Counted from the first letter of the stretch, positions 1-40,645 are shown. The stretch: DNA of 64,000 nt from Gadus chalcogrammus (GCF_026213295.1 NC_079417.1:8847922-8911921); one strand, 5' to 3'. The notes: generated by a model not told the origin, from the letters alone. Made by a program: numbers and translations.

Positions 1-1985
1 ACAATATTTTAAAACGGCAACCAGTAAGCCTGTCAATGATGGGTTAAAGTAATTGGGAATGACATGTTGGCTATCATCCAGCAGAGGGCCCCCTCTGTAT
101 AGAGTTACTCTCGTTCCCCGATGTGTAAACCCTCAAACGTGGGTTTAAAATTTCTGCTGTCATTCCCGTACCAGACTTTTCACTTTGAATTGACTGAAAT
201 GAGTGGCCTTGAACTCGGGGGACTGTCTGTTCACAATTGGCCCGTGTTTCAGCCTCCTTCCATCTGCCAGAATGCCGTGAGACGACTAGAGACTTTTGCT
301 ATTCAAATTCAGAAAGAAGAAGAAAAGCCAGCAGGTATGATGCATGAGTCTAAAACCTCCCTTTGCAATCAACTTTGAGTGAGTTTTCTCAAGGTCACCC
401 CAGCGGTGCACACACCCGAAGTACCTCTACTCAAATCCTACAAAATGAGTGATGGATGGCCATGGCCCAATAGGCCTACCTGTGAACGATACAGGGGTTA
501 CCCAGATGTGGATCTTGGACTGGTGGGGTTTTATCGCCATCTAGTGGTATAATTGTAACACGGCAAAGTACATTTTCTTCTCCATCTCGAGCTTCAAATT
601 GGACATCTAGACATTTGTACAGAAAATAAACAAATTTTAAATGCCCATGCTGTTTAAACGTGTTGTGCTTATTCACGAAGTATTGAACAAGGCTTTTCTT
701 ATTTTCCTGTGAACAACCTGTTTGATTTCCCCATGATGTGCTTTTGGGATTTTTTTTTGTTTCCCGGTGTAGAGCTATACTGCAGCACATCTAAAGTGTG
801 TGGGTGTGGGTGTGTGTGGGGCAGAGCAAGCAGGGGTGTGAAACCCTCACTCTGGTCCCCGGTAGACGGGCATAGTGAAGACGGCTTAGCACAAGAACAA
901 TGGGGCCCTTTGACCAAAACGACGCCCCTAAGACATGTGGCCTCCTGTCACCGTGGCAACCCCCCATGGGACAGGGAGTGGGCTGACAGCTGGAGAGGGG
1001 GACTTCACAAAAATGGAGTCCATTTCTTTCCACTGCTGCGCCCCAGCTCTACTCCATCATTGCGCTCCTTCCTCCTCTCTCTCAAACCATGTGTGTGTCT
1101 ATGCTGTGGGTGTTTTCTCTTTGCAGCCCGGCGCAATGAAAATTAATTTGATTGACCTCATGGGTTTTTGCATTAAAGCCTCTAATAAGTCTGCGGCTAC
1201 AGAAGAGGCACAGAGCAGTGTAGGACGAGGGGCAGTAAATCACACCCGTATAATCTATCTCTCTAGTAATAACTACGTTCATTGATCTGTCTGATAAATA
1301 CAGGCTCTAAGCGCTTAGATTTCACACTCACTGCGCAGTCAATTTTACGCCTCATTCAAAACCGGATGAGGATTTTCTTTTCTCCGGTGCGGAAACAAAG
1401 GGGCCGTATATGTGCAAATGTGCTGCTTTGCACTCGGTCTCTGTCTTTCAATTAGTTAATTAGCGCTGAATGGTATTATGCGATCTGGTTTGGCTATCAT
1501 AGGCAAACCAGATTTCTCTCTCTCCCTCTCTCAGCTGTAGACAACACCAGACACTCCAGCTCGTAAACCCCGATCCTTATCTCTAAATCCCTTTATTCTC
1601 AACATGAGTTTAGGAGAATGATTGGCCGATTGTAGAGCTATAATACTGTCTTTACAGCTTCTAAAGGTTCAACAGGTACTGTGCGAAACAGGAGTGTGGT
1701 GTAGCACTGGTGTTGCCTTGATAGTTCTCATCTTCCTTATGGGCATTTGTTGTTTATTAAAAGTACTTTGGATTAACTTAATAAAAAACAGCTGAGCCGA
1801 TTATGTGAAATCCAGGAAGTTTTCACTGTACTTTTAATATTGGGTCTATGGTACAAAGCTAAATGATGGCAAGTTCATTCTTTCAGAGGGCTTCATAGTG
1901 AACCAGCAGAAACCATGAGAAGGTAAGCAGGATATCTGAATGCCACAATACCACAATAGCTGCATGGTGGCACAAATCCTATCAT
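1..1985. other. Intergenic DNA, no gene recognised
   Basis: No open frame here resembles a known protein, and no splice-bounded exon can be defended. The short open frames lack codon bias and recognisable domains. One RFX X-box-like palindrome (947-960) is reported separately. I see nothing else that can be named. Confidence 0.6.
947..960. promoter_or_regulatory. RFX X-box-like palindrome
   Basis: The 14-mer GTCACCGTGGCAAC fits the RFX-family consensus GTNRCC-N(0-3)-RGYAAC with a 2-nt spacer. It lies in intergenic DNA about 9 kb upstream of kat6a. This is a motif match only; binding is not shown. Confidence 0.3.
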
Positions 1986-2014
1986 TCTGGGAAGGTATTG
2001 GTGGGATGTGATAT

Positions 2015-2100
2015 GATGACATGATAGTGGGGAGGCTAAGGAGCTATAAATTCCTGCCAAAAGGAACTGGGTTTGATCCCCAATGACTGTGGCACAATTG
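2015..2100 (+). repeat. SINE-like fragment with tRNA-type box B
   Basis: The stretch contains a box-A-like segment followed by GGGTTTGATCCCC, which resembles the RNA polymerase III box B of tRNA-derived fish SINEs. No poly(A)/simple-repeat tail or flanking duplication is clear, so this is probably an old, truncated head. It could also be chance similarity. Confidence 0.35.
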
Positions 2101-3560
2101 CATATCTAACATCACAGTGTCTTTAGATGAAAGTGTCCACTGAATTACTAAACATTTGTAGTACCGGTAACGGGAGAAGGACATCTGTCACATGACGCCA
2201 CTGCGCGTTGCTACGTTTGTTGATGGTCAAACAATAAGGTGTTTTTGTGTTTGTGTCTCTGGCCTTGATGATGTGAGCTGGCCATAACTTGCCTGCGCAG
2301 TGCTGCAGGGTGTCCTGGCTAAGGCTTGTCCAGACTTGATGTGCCCTGGGTGTCCTCCCCGCCTGAGACAGAGCCCTGAGCATGACAGTTTAACCTGTAG
2401 CATCAACAAGTTCAATGCGTTTAACTGTTAGGAACATTTTAATGATTTTATCCTCGTCCTACAGACTCTCACAGCAATCCCGACTTGCATGGAGCCAAAA
2501 CGCCAAAGCTATGTGCGATGGGTTCACAAACCATGTTTAAATTATCATTGCCATAAATACAGACAGCTCAGAGACGGAGAGAATAAATACCCTGACTTAC
2601 TTCAGAAAGACAATCATACTTTCACTGTCTTCAAACACTTTGTCCTCCTTTTTCCTTGCTTTGACACCCGAGGTTGGCTGTCAATAAATAGCAGGTTGTT
2701 TATAAAAGGACATTTAAAAATTGAATAAATACGAAAGTCAAGCCACAGTCACAGCACGACGTGCAAGTTATTGACCACCAGGTGATGCCTCCCACACAAC
2801 ACGCACTCATTTAATCAATAAGAGCTGGGACAGCCTGTGCTTCACCGGGGATGGGGATGTTCCCGCTGTTAGTTTGTAGCCGTTACTTAATGCTGGCATG
2901 AAGGTGCGACATCTCCATCCATTCTGTGCCGTAGGGTAAACCTACAGAACCCTGAATGACCAGCTGGCTGACTTCCTGACAGGCCCGCGTTCGCCCTCGT
3001 CTGTCTAACGTAGGTCCCACTGTGAATAATGAGCTAGACAGATGTGGCAGAGCTGTGATAAATAAACTGTTGTTCCGGTTGTTGAGTATCCAAAGTAATT
3101 ATCAATGACCTGCATGTACCCTGTGTGCTGCCAGTGAGATTAGATGGCTTTCAGGTCCCTCATTGCACTTAGCATGGGATGTTGATGAGTCTCTTCTTGG
3201 GGTCAGGAATTAATTCACAGCCCCTAGGGGCTCGACTATTTGCGGTCTTCGGGGGGGGTAAAAGTAAACTGGTGTGTGGCATCTGACCTTGTGGAGGCAA
3301 GGTCGTAGGAAGTTTGACTCCATTGATCACTCTGCAAGGACTAGAGTACCACGGTACGGCCATGTAGCTCACCGCGAACGCCAAATAACACAGTCGTGAG
3401 GTTGTATGTTGCTGTAGGATTGTGCTATTTTCTGAAGTGCCTCTTTTTTGTGAGTGTGTCTATGTGTGTGTATGTGTGCGAGCCCATCTGCCTGTGTTAT
3501 GGATGGGGGGGGGGGGGTGAGAAAGTGAAACTCTTCTCCCCGTCTCTCACATTCCAGCAA
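2101..3560. other. Intergenic DNA, no gene recognised
   Basis: The stretch is mixed-composition sequence with a short G run (3489-3499) and degenerate GT. No exon, promoter or named repeat could be supported. Confidence 0.5.
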
Positions 3561-3569
3561 ACTGATTGT

Positions 3570-4370
3570 TGAAATTGTACCTCCGCCGCAATAGGGGGCA
3601 GTATGTCAGTCTATCTAGCCTTGGCCAGGGAATGTTCCCCCATGAAAGTGGTATGGCCTTACTGGCCTTGATTGGTCCACCTGGGACTCATTCCTTGGCT
3701 TTAAGGGGTTTCACTTCAGCAGGTGCCGGTTCAGGTGCTGTTCGTACAGGTGAAGGCCTCCGGTCAGCCTCCCAACCTCCCTGAGCTGGTTCAGCTGCAT
3801 CTGCATCGGGCGGCGTCCAGTGCTACTCCTGCTTGGACGCCGCCCGCTCCAAGAGCTTAAGCACAGCGGTTAGGTCAGACCACTCTGGCGGGTCTCCGCC
3901 CGATGCTTGGTCCCCACCATTGCCGTCTTAAAGCTCTTCCTTATCCATCTCCAGTAGAGACTCTGGACAGCGTCAGTTCCATTGTGTGCCAGATTCGGCC
4001 TAGCCCTCGCTGTCCACCTCTTCCTCGTCTTCCCCCTCATCTCTCCAGTTTCTTAGTTGGCGTCACTGATCCGACCAGTGCCACCAAATGTGAGGAACCA
4101 AGCCGGTCACCCCGATTATTTGGGATACGGACTCACTGGACCGGAGAGTGTGGACAAAAACAAGGGGTGGCAATTCCGTTAGGGTTAGGAAAAATGAGTG
4201 AAGTTTTATTTCCTTCAAAAACAAGTCCAAAAATAAATAAACCAAAATTAATCCAGTCTCTCTCAGTCTCTGTCTCTCCCTGTTGTTGTGAGCAGATGTT
4301 CCCTGACAGGACTGAGCCAGTTTGATTCGGTGTCATGTGATGAGCGTGATGGAGCCCATATTGTTACACC
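3570..4370. repeat. Possible degenerate retroelement remnant
   Basis: This block is more GC-rich than its flanks and contains a 140-codon open frame (3903-4325) without a recognised domain. Its edges are abrupt against AT-rich flanks. The texture is that of an eroded LTR or other retroelement, but I see no protease, RT or integrase motif and no terminal repeat pair. Treat it as unclassified. Confidence 0.2.
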
Positions 4371-5025
4371 TCTTTAAGTATAGCCTGTGATTTTTAATTG
4401 ACACCGGGTTGATTATGGGATTATGTGACATGACAACATCTGTTGTCTCCTGCTAGCACTTGCGCGGGCGCAAAACATGCATGACTGTACACTCAGTGTG
4501 TGTATTTGTGTGTCATTTTTTAATTAGGGTACATTGAATGAATTACGGATTCATTAGGTTTACATAATAGCAACAAGCTCCCGACTGGCTCTGTAACACG
4601 GTTAGGGACGATCAATGCTGCATTTTTCCTTTCTGGTAGATTGATTGTTTATTGGCCCTTGATTAGCCCAGGACAATTTAGAAGCGTTATCATTAATATA
4701 AATGACTGTGAACTGCCTGACTTTTAACATAAGACACGTTGATTAAATAAGGCGTTGATTAACCAAACCTGTCCCATTTGTCATGATTGTGTGTTTCCTT
4801 ACCCTAAAGTAGAATGGATTGTTTTGGGCTTAGGAGATCGGCATACCCAGGCAAGTGGCGGGTGCCACTGAGGACGGAGGACGGAGGGGGAGGGGGGTTA
4901 TGGCCTTGGCTGGTTTGGCAGTAGTATAGGGCACAGGGGGAGTGTGTGTGTGTTTGTGGGCTGGGGAAAAGACAAAGCATTTTGAGTGTTGGAGGTTGCA
5001 TCCCCCCCACAACCGAATCTACAGG

Positions 5026-7350
<2,325 letters not shown>

Positions 7351-7354
7351 GTTC

Positions 7355-7545
7355 TGAGACTTGACAGAAAGAGATGCGTCAGTGTGACCTAAGCAGGTTA
7401 CGCAGGACGTTGATCTGATTCCTAAGTGTGTGTTTGTGTTTCTCCAATTTGAGAAACACAAACACACACTTAGGAACCTGCTCGACATTAAGGTCATACA
7501 GGTCTGCACCACGTCATCAGGTCTCAGGACTACCAAAGAGGACAT
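7355..7545. repeat. Long imperfect inverted repeat with perfect 26-bp hairpin core
   Basis: The arms at 7419-7444 and 7451-7476 are exact reverse complements (26 bp), separated by the 6-nt loop CAATTT. Similarity in inverted orientation continues outward, with gaps, to about 7355 and 7545. RNA from this site would fold into a long hairpin. It may be a fold-back transposon or a hairpin-RNA locus; no target duplication is evident. Confidence 0.75.
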
Positions 7546-7629
7546 CAAAGTCATGTCCATGGAAAGGCACTAGGAGGTGGGATAGTGTAGATGTTTCTAC
7601 TACCAGCCTAATGGCTATGTGTTAGAAAG

Positions 7630-9970
7630 TTAAGAGTGTGGTAGATAGTTATTCATCCTCATCTAATACACTAAATAAATCATCTTCAACATGCTGGTCA
7701 AGGCTTTATTTTTTTTTGTAAGACTTTATATTGATATATTCTTTTTTTATCAGGCAATTACTTACTCATAAAACGTCTCTATTATTTTTTTGTTTGCTTT
7801 AGATTTTCACTTTCTCTTGTAATCCTTCCAAACTATACTAATGAGCTTTTGTTTGACTTCAAAGATGTCTCACCAACACCTTGCGTTTAGGTGGTTGGCT
7901 CCTCTCTCAGTAAAATACATAACGTTTTGGGCTATGTTGTTTTAAACCAAAAACGGCATAACATTACAAAGCCAGTCAAGTGTTATGTCCCCAGAACCAA
8001 GTTGTATCCTTCACATGCCCTTTGTATTTCATAGCTCCTGGCTAGGTTGATTTCTTCAAGCGTCATAGTGCTTTGTGTGCAAAAACTACAAGCCTCTCCA
8101 TTGGCTCAAAACACAGATTAGTTTAAAAAAACGTTGACTTCCGAAACTAAAAATAGCACTAATGTCAGTCCCTGTAGCCAACCAAACGTAAAATAGTGTC
8201 TTGGACTTTTTAGCTGATATTAACCACACTCTATTCAACCTTTTTTTTTTACCAAGTAGTCCTACCGTAACATTTTGAAGTGCAAGAATGGTGACACACC
8301 ACGGACACATTTTGGAACACATTATACAGCTGTGTTTTTGGGCCATTCAAGGTGAAACCACAAGTTCTGTGTGTCTGCACATAAATAATGAATGTAACCC
8401 TTCATGTTCTGCTTCAGTCTTCAGACGCAGAGCCACGTGATTATGTATTCCCCTTCGCTCTGCTGTGTTGTTCCAGTGTGGATCGTTGAACGTGACCCGT
8501 GTTGCGGATCGCGGCGCACGCCTCTTAATAATTCATCGCTGGGAGCCGTAGATCTGATGGTATAGCCCACGTTCTCACGAGTGTTGTCCATCTGTTAGTC
8601 GGTGTATACTGTACGCTGTGATGCAATATGTCAACCCTCGAGAGAAACACTAATGGGCATTTGAATATCAACACTTACCACTATTTAACTAGGTAATAAC
8701 ACTACGGCTAATTATAATTAGCGTCGCGTGCTTAACCAGAGATTTATGGCTCCCTGCGCAAGCCCTCAAAAATAACAGCAAATAAAGTTTGACCTTATTC
8801 GTTTTTTATTTGATCACCACCACAGTGCTCTGGGCGGATTCCCCCTGTGCAGAAAAGACGCGACCGTGGGTAAACCGTATGTCTAATTGCTTCCTGGTCT
8901 AAACACTACCCCTCTCAAAGGACTGCTGCACATCAATTTAAACAAATGTTCAGGTAATTTAATTTGCTCTCAGGGAGCTTTCGCCTTCAAACTGTAATAC
9001 CAAGTCACAGTTCCAGCTCTGAATAAAACGGGATAAACGTGTTTAATGTGCCTACCACACAATATTGTATTGTTGTCCATTAACAAAATCTTAATTATTA
9101 GTGCGTTATAATGAATTAATCTTATTCATAATAATAAATAATGTAAATATTCTATCGATAAATTAAGCCTACAATGGTTTCACAATTCAAAGAAATTATA
9201 ACTTCATGCAATCAATTGAATAATTGACATCAACAATGTAGTAATTATAGGTTGTCGTTTTCCTGTCCAAGTCGATACTTGCCTAATTGAACAAATTTGA
9301 GATCAGTTGGCTATTACCGTGGGAATGTCTACATTACATGTTCGACTCCTGGATAGGCTAATCACTTTATTGTTATAATTGAGAGACTAGTCCGATATCA
9401 ATTTAGATAAGAGGCGTTCAGAGTATCTGATTATGTCTAATACATATACATTATGGGAAACAGTAGACCGATTTCAAACCGTTTCCATCTTAAAATGTTG
9501 AGGAAAGTGCTTAATTTTATGTTTTGTAACAGGCACATGTGCTGTACCAATTGTAGATTTGTATTGCCGAGATTTTCACTTCGTGACGACATCATCCACG
9601 AATAGTGTTCAATGTTTGTTTTCATGTTTAAATGTAGCGACGTTAGGCTACTACTAAAATTATTATAGCGCAATCTACGTTGGGCTAATAATACATTTAG
9701 TGACCATTACGCTACAAACATATTCCAATGCTTCATAATAGGCTGTGTAACTCAAGATAGCCCCATTGTCAAATTTTAATCTGTGTGCTTTGTATTCCGG
9801 TGCAAACACAGCTGCTACAATAGACTGCAGATCTCTCTCGGCAGTGAGAAGGGTGTCTCACTTTGATCTTTAAATACCCTCCATCGTTAAACCACACTCA
9901 CTTGCTTTGATTTTTCCCTGTAGACGCTTGCTGTAGGAAGTAAATTGAGACGTTCCCTTGAATCTCCCTA
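7630..9970. other. AT-rich intergenic DNA upstream of kat6a
   Basis: The stretch is AT-rich (especially 9040-9720) with no defensible exon. It ends at a short alternating CGCG tract (9976-9988) at the edge of the CpG-rich kat6a promoter. It could hold distal regulatory sequence, but nothing specific can be named. Confidence 0.5.
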
Positions 9971-10079
9971 TGTATGCGCGCGCGCGCACAGCGGTGAAGC
10001 GTAAACACCTAACCCTTTTTCCTACTCCACCATCTGTCCCTTTCTTCCATTTCATGTGTGCAACCGATATCCACCATCA

Positions 10080-10700
10080 TAGCAACAACTCCGCTGCCCG
10101 CCCATCTTCCCTTGTAGAAAAAAAATTCTCCGCCCGCGTTTGCAGGCGGAACAGAGGCAGAACTATGCAGACGGTCCCTTGCCCTGACGGCTCAGTTTTT
10201 CCCCCCTCCCCCACTAGCCGAGCTCCTGTTTCACTCAAAGATGGCGTCAGCTTTGGAGCCTCTGCTCTCTGGCTGCATTTTTAGTCTTGTTGTTGTCTCC
10301 GATTCGAAGGATTTCTGGCACGTTCTCCTCGGCAACTCGACACGAAATTCCGGTGAGTCGAATATGGGAGGAAGGGGATATCACGCGGCGCTGGAGCTTT
10401 CCTCTCGAAACCCGAACTGGACCAGTTCGTCGGGGTTTCTGGGAACCGCGAGAGGTAGAGGGAAAGGGGTACGGAGAGATGGTCGTGAGGGGGGGCAATG
10501 GGGGGTAGCTGGGTGGAGGGGGAGCCGAGGCCTACTTCGCTCCAGCGGCCTTGTCTCCACCGCACCGCAGGCTGTACGTGGGAGGGCGGCGGATGGAGGA
10601 AGGAAGTCGCGAGGTGGGGACTGTGTGTAGGGACGCGTCTCGCGGGCGATGGGCGAATCGCCCGCACGCGAGGCAGAACGAGGAGGCCCGACAGACACAC
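10080..10700 (+). promoter_or_regulatory. kat6a: CpG-rich kat6a promoter region
   Basis: CpG density rises sharply between about 10080 and 10700, against an AT-rich background on both sides. The segment precedes and includes the predicted first exon. No TATA box is evident, as expected for a broadly expressed chromatin-regulator gene. A YY1-like AAGATGGCG motif lies at 10238-10246. The exact transcription start cannot be read from sequence. Confidence 0.65.
10230..10352 (+). other. kat6a: kat6a 5' UTR exon 1 (start approximate)
   Basis: The exon ends at 10352, followed by a consensus donor (CG|GTGAGT). The 5' boundary is unknown and is set here near the YY1/TISU-like element. It is non-coding with respect to KAT6A, but contains an ATG at 10241 in strong context (A at -3, G at +4) that opens an upstream ORF. 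Confidence 0.5.
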
Positions 10701-11891
10701 AGAGCTGGCTACACTGGAACATTAATGCATCAAAGCTATTTTCTTTTTGCACTTGCCAGTTAGCCGTTATGGCCGTCTGTAACTTGCATTGTGCCTATTT
10801 TTGGAAGGCCGCGATCTTGGTCAATATTGGTATATAATTTAAAAAAACGATATTAACCGTTGCGATTGTTCCGACGCGGAGGCTGTTATTGTTTGAAACG
10901 GGGGCCGCCGTGAAATATTTTGGCGCTGTGAAGGCGAACCTCTGGCGTGCGTTTCTTTCATGATGTTTATGTTTTGAGCTAGCATGTTGTAGTAACATAC
11001 CCATTCCAGGGGAACCAGGGTTAGCTTGTGAGCTAGCTGGTGACACCAGCTTGCTAAACAACAGCAGTTCGCGGGAAGATCTGGTGTCAGATCTGGTGTC
11101 AGATAGTTCTTTACAAGCGGAGTGTAAACAGGGTTGGTGACCAATCAATGATACGATTCGCTGCTGGTGCTATCTTTTTAATTTCAGTAGCATTTAAGCT
11201 AATGTTTGCTAACAACCTGTGTTTTGACTGGATGACGTTTATGTTGGCAAATGTTAGCTTGGGCTTTAATTTCAATGTCTATTGTAAATGAGGCTCTATA
11301 GTCATGAAATATGATCTATAAACGGCTATTATCAGGTACTAGATCTATCGTTATAGTTTGAAGAGTGATAAGCACCAGAAGAAGAGAGAGAGCAACATAT
11401 CAGCGATATGATTGTGTCAAATCACAGAAGTTTGAGACTATTATGTTATGGTCCGACGACTCCCACCTGTCACTTATCCTAGGTCTAGATTAATTGGATA
11501 ACAAAACGGATATTATTGACTTACATTGGACAAGCATGTTCTTTTGCTGCTTCTGTTGACCGAACAATGCCTGTATCTCAGCAATTCAATGCACTGTTGG
11601 GATTATTGTATCTATTGGTCTAAATATAAGGTCACACTTAAGTGTCCATAAAATCCTGTTGGATTGTGTCCTGTGTTTATGCCTTGAGCGTGGTGCACAC
11701 TTCAGCATCAAATAATGCATATCCGAAAGTGATCACACCTTTTGTTGCTCTTTATTAAATTAGAGCCTCACCCTATGTGGAAAGCAAGTTAATAATATGA
11801 TTGTTTAAAAGTACACATACTTGATTATTGAGTGGCGGTTTGCTAACCTGTCTGTGTGTTCTCTGTTTTTGCAGGGTGTGTCGGCTACTAA
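10241..11891 (+). other. Spliced upstream ORF, 42 codons, in kat6a 5' leader
   Basis: If exon 1 (ending 10352) is joined to the exon beginning at 11875, the frame opened at 10241 reads 37 codons, one codon split across the junction, then Cys-Val-Gly-Tyr and TAA at 11889-11891. The peptide resembles nothing I know. It would act, if at all, by limiting initiation at the main start 12650. It depends on transcription starting upstream of 10241. Confidence 0.45.
10353..11874 (+). other. kat6a: kat6a intron 1
   Basis: The donor GTGAGT at 10353 and acceptor TTTTTGCAG ending 11874 define a 1.5 kb intron. Its 5' third is CpG-rich promoter sequence. A 12-bp tandem (AGATCTGGTGTC twice) lies at 11078-11101. 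Nothing else stands out. Confidence 0.5.
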
Positions 11892-12649
11892 AGTGCGATG
11901 GGCATGAAGGTGATCAGTGCGGGCTGCTTCCTGGGGTGAGATCTATGGTTGGTCCCCGACCCGAGAAGCCCTGCCCGCTGAATAAGAAAAGACAAGGGAT
12001 CCCCAACGATCATCGTCGTCCTATCAATTCCACAGAAACTAATATTGCTTTTTCTTCCATTTTCTCGGCCTCTTTCATCTGAGAAAAATAACTTGAAACA
12101 AAACGGTGGTTTTCCTGAGAGAGACTCTGGTCATTGTACCTCTCCCTTGGGAGGAAAAGCCATTTGATCACCAGGAGTGATCCAACGCTTTAGTTGGACG
12201 CATTTTGTCACCGGTGGACGCAGAAACGCTTCATTGTTGAGCATAGCTGAAGCTCCATCCCTGAAACCCCGTTCTCAGCCAGGCTGCGCCGCCTCACCGG
12301 GAGAGGCCGGTGGCTGGACCGGCTCGTAACCATTTAGGCGGGGGTTGTATCTCGGAAGCTTATGCTATGGTGAGCTGCTCCCTACCGTGCTACTCACACT
12401 TGGACTCCGAGGCATTCTCTGCGCGGCCTCAGGACAAGGGCTAGTCGGAAGGTAGTGGCTTCGGGGAGGAGAGAGGAGCAGCCGTAGCGCTAAAGGGTGC
12501 AGGCCAGGTCCTCCCTGGGCCTTCAGCCCCCCACCCCTTCCCTTCCCCTTCCCTTCCCCAAATAAGTTTTTGAATACATATTTTTCTTGTTTGTGGACAT
12601 CGCAGTCAGGCCTCAAAGGGGGCCTCTGCGCCCATCCCCGACTGCAGCC
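11875..12649 (+). other. kat6a: kat6a 5' UTR before the start codon
   Basis: A good acceptor ends at 11874. The sequence may be one long 5' UTR continuous with the first coding exon, or two exons (11875-11935 with donor GGG|GTGAG, then 12606 onward after an acceptor ending in GCAG at 12605). Sequence alone does not decide. The start codon at 12650 is in near-ideal context (GCAGCCATGG). Confidence 0.5.
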
Positions 12650-38257
<25,608 letters not shown>

Positions 38258-40503
38258 GCAAGGGGGGGTGGTGGTGGTGGGGGGTTGACCTGACACCCCC
38301 GCTGTGCTGTCCATTTACGCCCAGTCATCCTCTTCATAGGCCGCACCCAAAGGCCGAGAGAGAGAGCAAGAGAGAGAGAGAGAGAGAGAGAGAGAGGCAG
38401 GAAGAGATTCCTGTTTTTTTTCTTCTACGTGGTCATTGGTTCCACTTCAGTAGGACTCCTAGAGCCCTGCCCCCTCCCATCCGGCTGACTGTGTATGGGT
38501 TGACCACCTGCAGTGTTGGGAGTGAGGGTGAGGGGGGGGTTGCGTGTTTGTGTGCGAGTGAGATATGTGTGTGTGTGTGTATGTTTGTTGGTGTGTATGT
38601 ATCTGTACGTACATGGACCCTTGGTCTGGGCATGGCCCACCCCCCTCTGGACATGGCGACCACTTCCTCTCCGGACACGGGTCCATCATGCGGTCGAACC
38701 CCCAGGGTGCTGACGACCACTTCCTCTCACTGGGGGGGAACGCGCGGGGCGAGACCCCGACACGCTCCACAAGAGGACCTGGCTTCTGAAGAAAAAATAC
38801 GAAAAGTGATACATTCGATAAATGGTTCAACTGAGCGATGGTTCAGCCATGCACACAATCTTTTAATTGACATAGGAAGCCTTACCTTCAAAAAGGGACA
38901 ATGAGACATCGTAGTTGGAACTTAGTTTTATTTTTTTACATCATGTTGCTTTTTGTTTCTTTTCTTTTGTCGTTGACCTTTAATGTAAATTACTTGTAAG
39001 TCTGACCTCTCATACGCTTTGGTCTTTATACATGTGGCATTCTGGAATGGTCACCCACCTTCGTGACGAGGAAGAGGAACCCGACACAGGAACCGGTCTG
39101 CTCAGACCAATGGCGTCAATTAGTTTCTGGTGGAGGGTAGAAAAGGCGGATCCCGTTTTTGGTCAGGTGGAAGGTGTAGCATCTCTTTTTTGTTATTTTT
39201 ATTTTTAACATTTGCACTGCTGCTCTCTGTCTCTAGATGTAAATATCCTTATACTTCCCAGTACAACAGCACAACTGCGCCGGACGGGGCACGCAGGCGC
39301 CCTCTGGTGGCCAGTGCTTGTGGGTGTAAAATTCAACTGGGCCTCTTATCACACTTTCCACTGACAGATATGTATACACAGTCCCCCCTTCCTCTCCCAA
39401 GCAGCTTAGAGACTGCAGATCAAACGGCGGATATTCCATTTCAACTGTTTAACCTTTGTAGGAAATACTTTTTTGTAAAAGTCTGCACTCCTTATTTGCG
39501 ACACAATGGCCTTCAACAGCAAGATCGCCGACTGCCGAGCCATTCCACTTACGCTCACACACGGAGATGGAGGGTTGAGACTGCGATGAGGTCCTGTTTG
39601 TTATGGCATTCAAAACGAGTCGGTGGAGAACATCACCCCTTCGGCTCCGCGGTTCCGGTATTCAAAGTCAAAAGAGGATTATTTTGAATGGTTTTGTTTT
39701 CAGACCTGATGTTTCATATTTTTGTGTGTTGGTTCTGTTCTGTACTTTTATTTTGTTATTATTATCATTTTGGTTTGTTTGGTTTGTTTCTCTCTGAATT
39801 TTATCAGACTGGGCAGCTTTCTTTTATGACACAAGCTGACTCTTTTTGACTTTAGAAAACCTGTTGTAGAGAAATTGTTTTTTCTATAATATAAAAAGGA
39901 AATTCTGACATTGATATTGGTACTGTCATTTTTTTTTCCACTTCTGTTTCAGGAAAAAAAACATATTTTTTAGCTCGACTCTTGGGTAACAATTACTAAG
40001 AAATTCAAAACAAAAAAAATTACCACTCACTTTTAGTAACTTTAAGATGCCTTTAACCTCTTCATTCCATCGCATCTCTAGATTTTCTATCTTTGTGTAG
40101 TATATTAATGCTATTTTAAACGAGGAAAAAACAAATATCTAAAGGTTTAGTGTTTTTTTGTTTATTTGTTCCTTTATTTTTTTTACTTTGTGTATAAGAT
40201 GAATTCCTTACATTTAAGAGGCATGTAAAAATGAGCTCAGTATATTTCTGTTTGTTTATATTGATTCCCCTTTTTGTATCCTTTGTATTGTTCATGGTGC
40301 ATTGTAAGCTAAGCGAGAGGAGCGTTCAAATGACGAGAGGAGCGATGGCGGAGCCAGCGGGGAAGTCGGCGCTATGCGCTCTGATACGCCGCCTATCGAT
40401 GATTTCTGTCCCTGTATGTACTTCCATTTAAGCGTTTTGTTTTTTTTCTTTTTTTCTTAGCAAGTACTTTCAAAGAACTCTGTACATTTTAACATAAAAT
40501 GAA

Positions 40504-40509
40504 AATAAA
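40504..40509 (+). terminator. kat6a: Poly(A) signal AATAAA, kat6a (proximal)
   Basis: A canonical AATAAA hexamer with GT/T-rich sequence downstream, at the end of the T-rich 3' UTR. Confidence 0.6.
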
Positions 40510-40622
40510 TTATGTTGAGCCATTCATGTTTCAGGGAACTTTCTACTTTTCTTGGTTGTGAGTGTTGCCCGCCCGCCAGACTAAGGTTCAGGGTCCATAA
40601 AACCTGGGTCGCTATCCTACAT

Positions 40623-40628
40623 AATAAA
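40623..40628 (+). terminator. kat6a: Poly(A) signal AATAAA, kat6a (distal)
   Basis: A second canonical hexamer about 120 bp after the first; either or both may be used. Confidence 0.5.
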
Positions 40629-40645
40629 GTTTCTTATTACCGGTA

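Larger units (their letters stand above)
38258..40645 (+). other. kat6a: kat6a 3' UTR
   Basis: This segment follows the stop without an intron. The first part is GC-rich with a GA repeat near 38355-38397; from 38900 it is T-rich and AT-rich, as is usual for long vertebrate 3' UTRs. A Pumilio-type element TGTAAATA lies at 39238-39245. It ends near two AATAAA signals (40504-40509 and 40623-40628). The exact cleavage site is unknown. Confidence 0.7.

Noticed and set aside
3903..4325. 140-codon open frame as a protein gene
   Set aside because: No recognisable domain and no splice context. It more likely belongs to a degraded repeat.
12587..12649. Upstream in-frame ATG extending KAT6A by 21 residues
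   Set aside because: It lies before a possible acceptor at 12605, and its residues match no KAT6A. The ATG at 12650 gives the family N-terminus in a near-ideal context.
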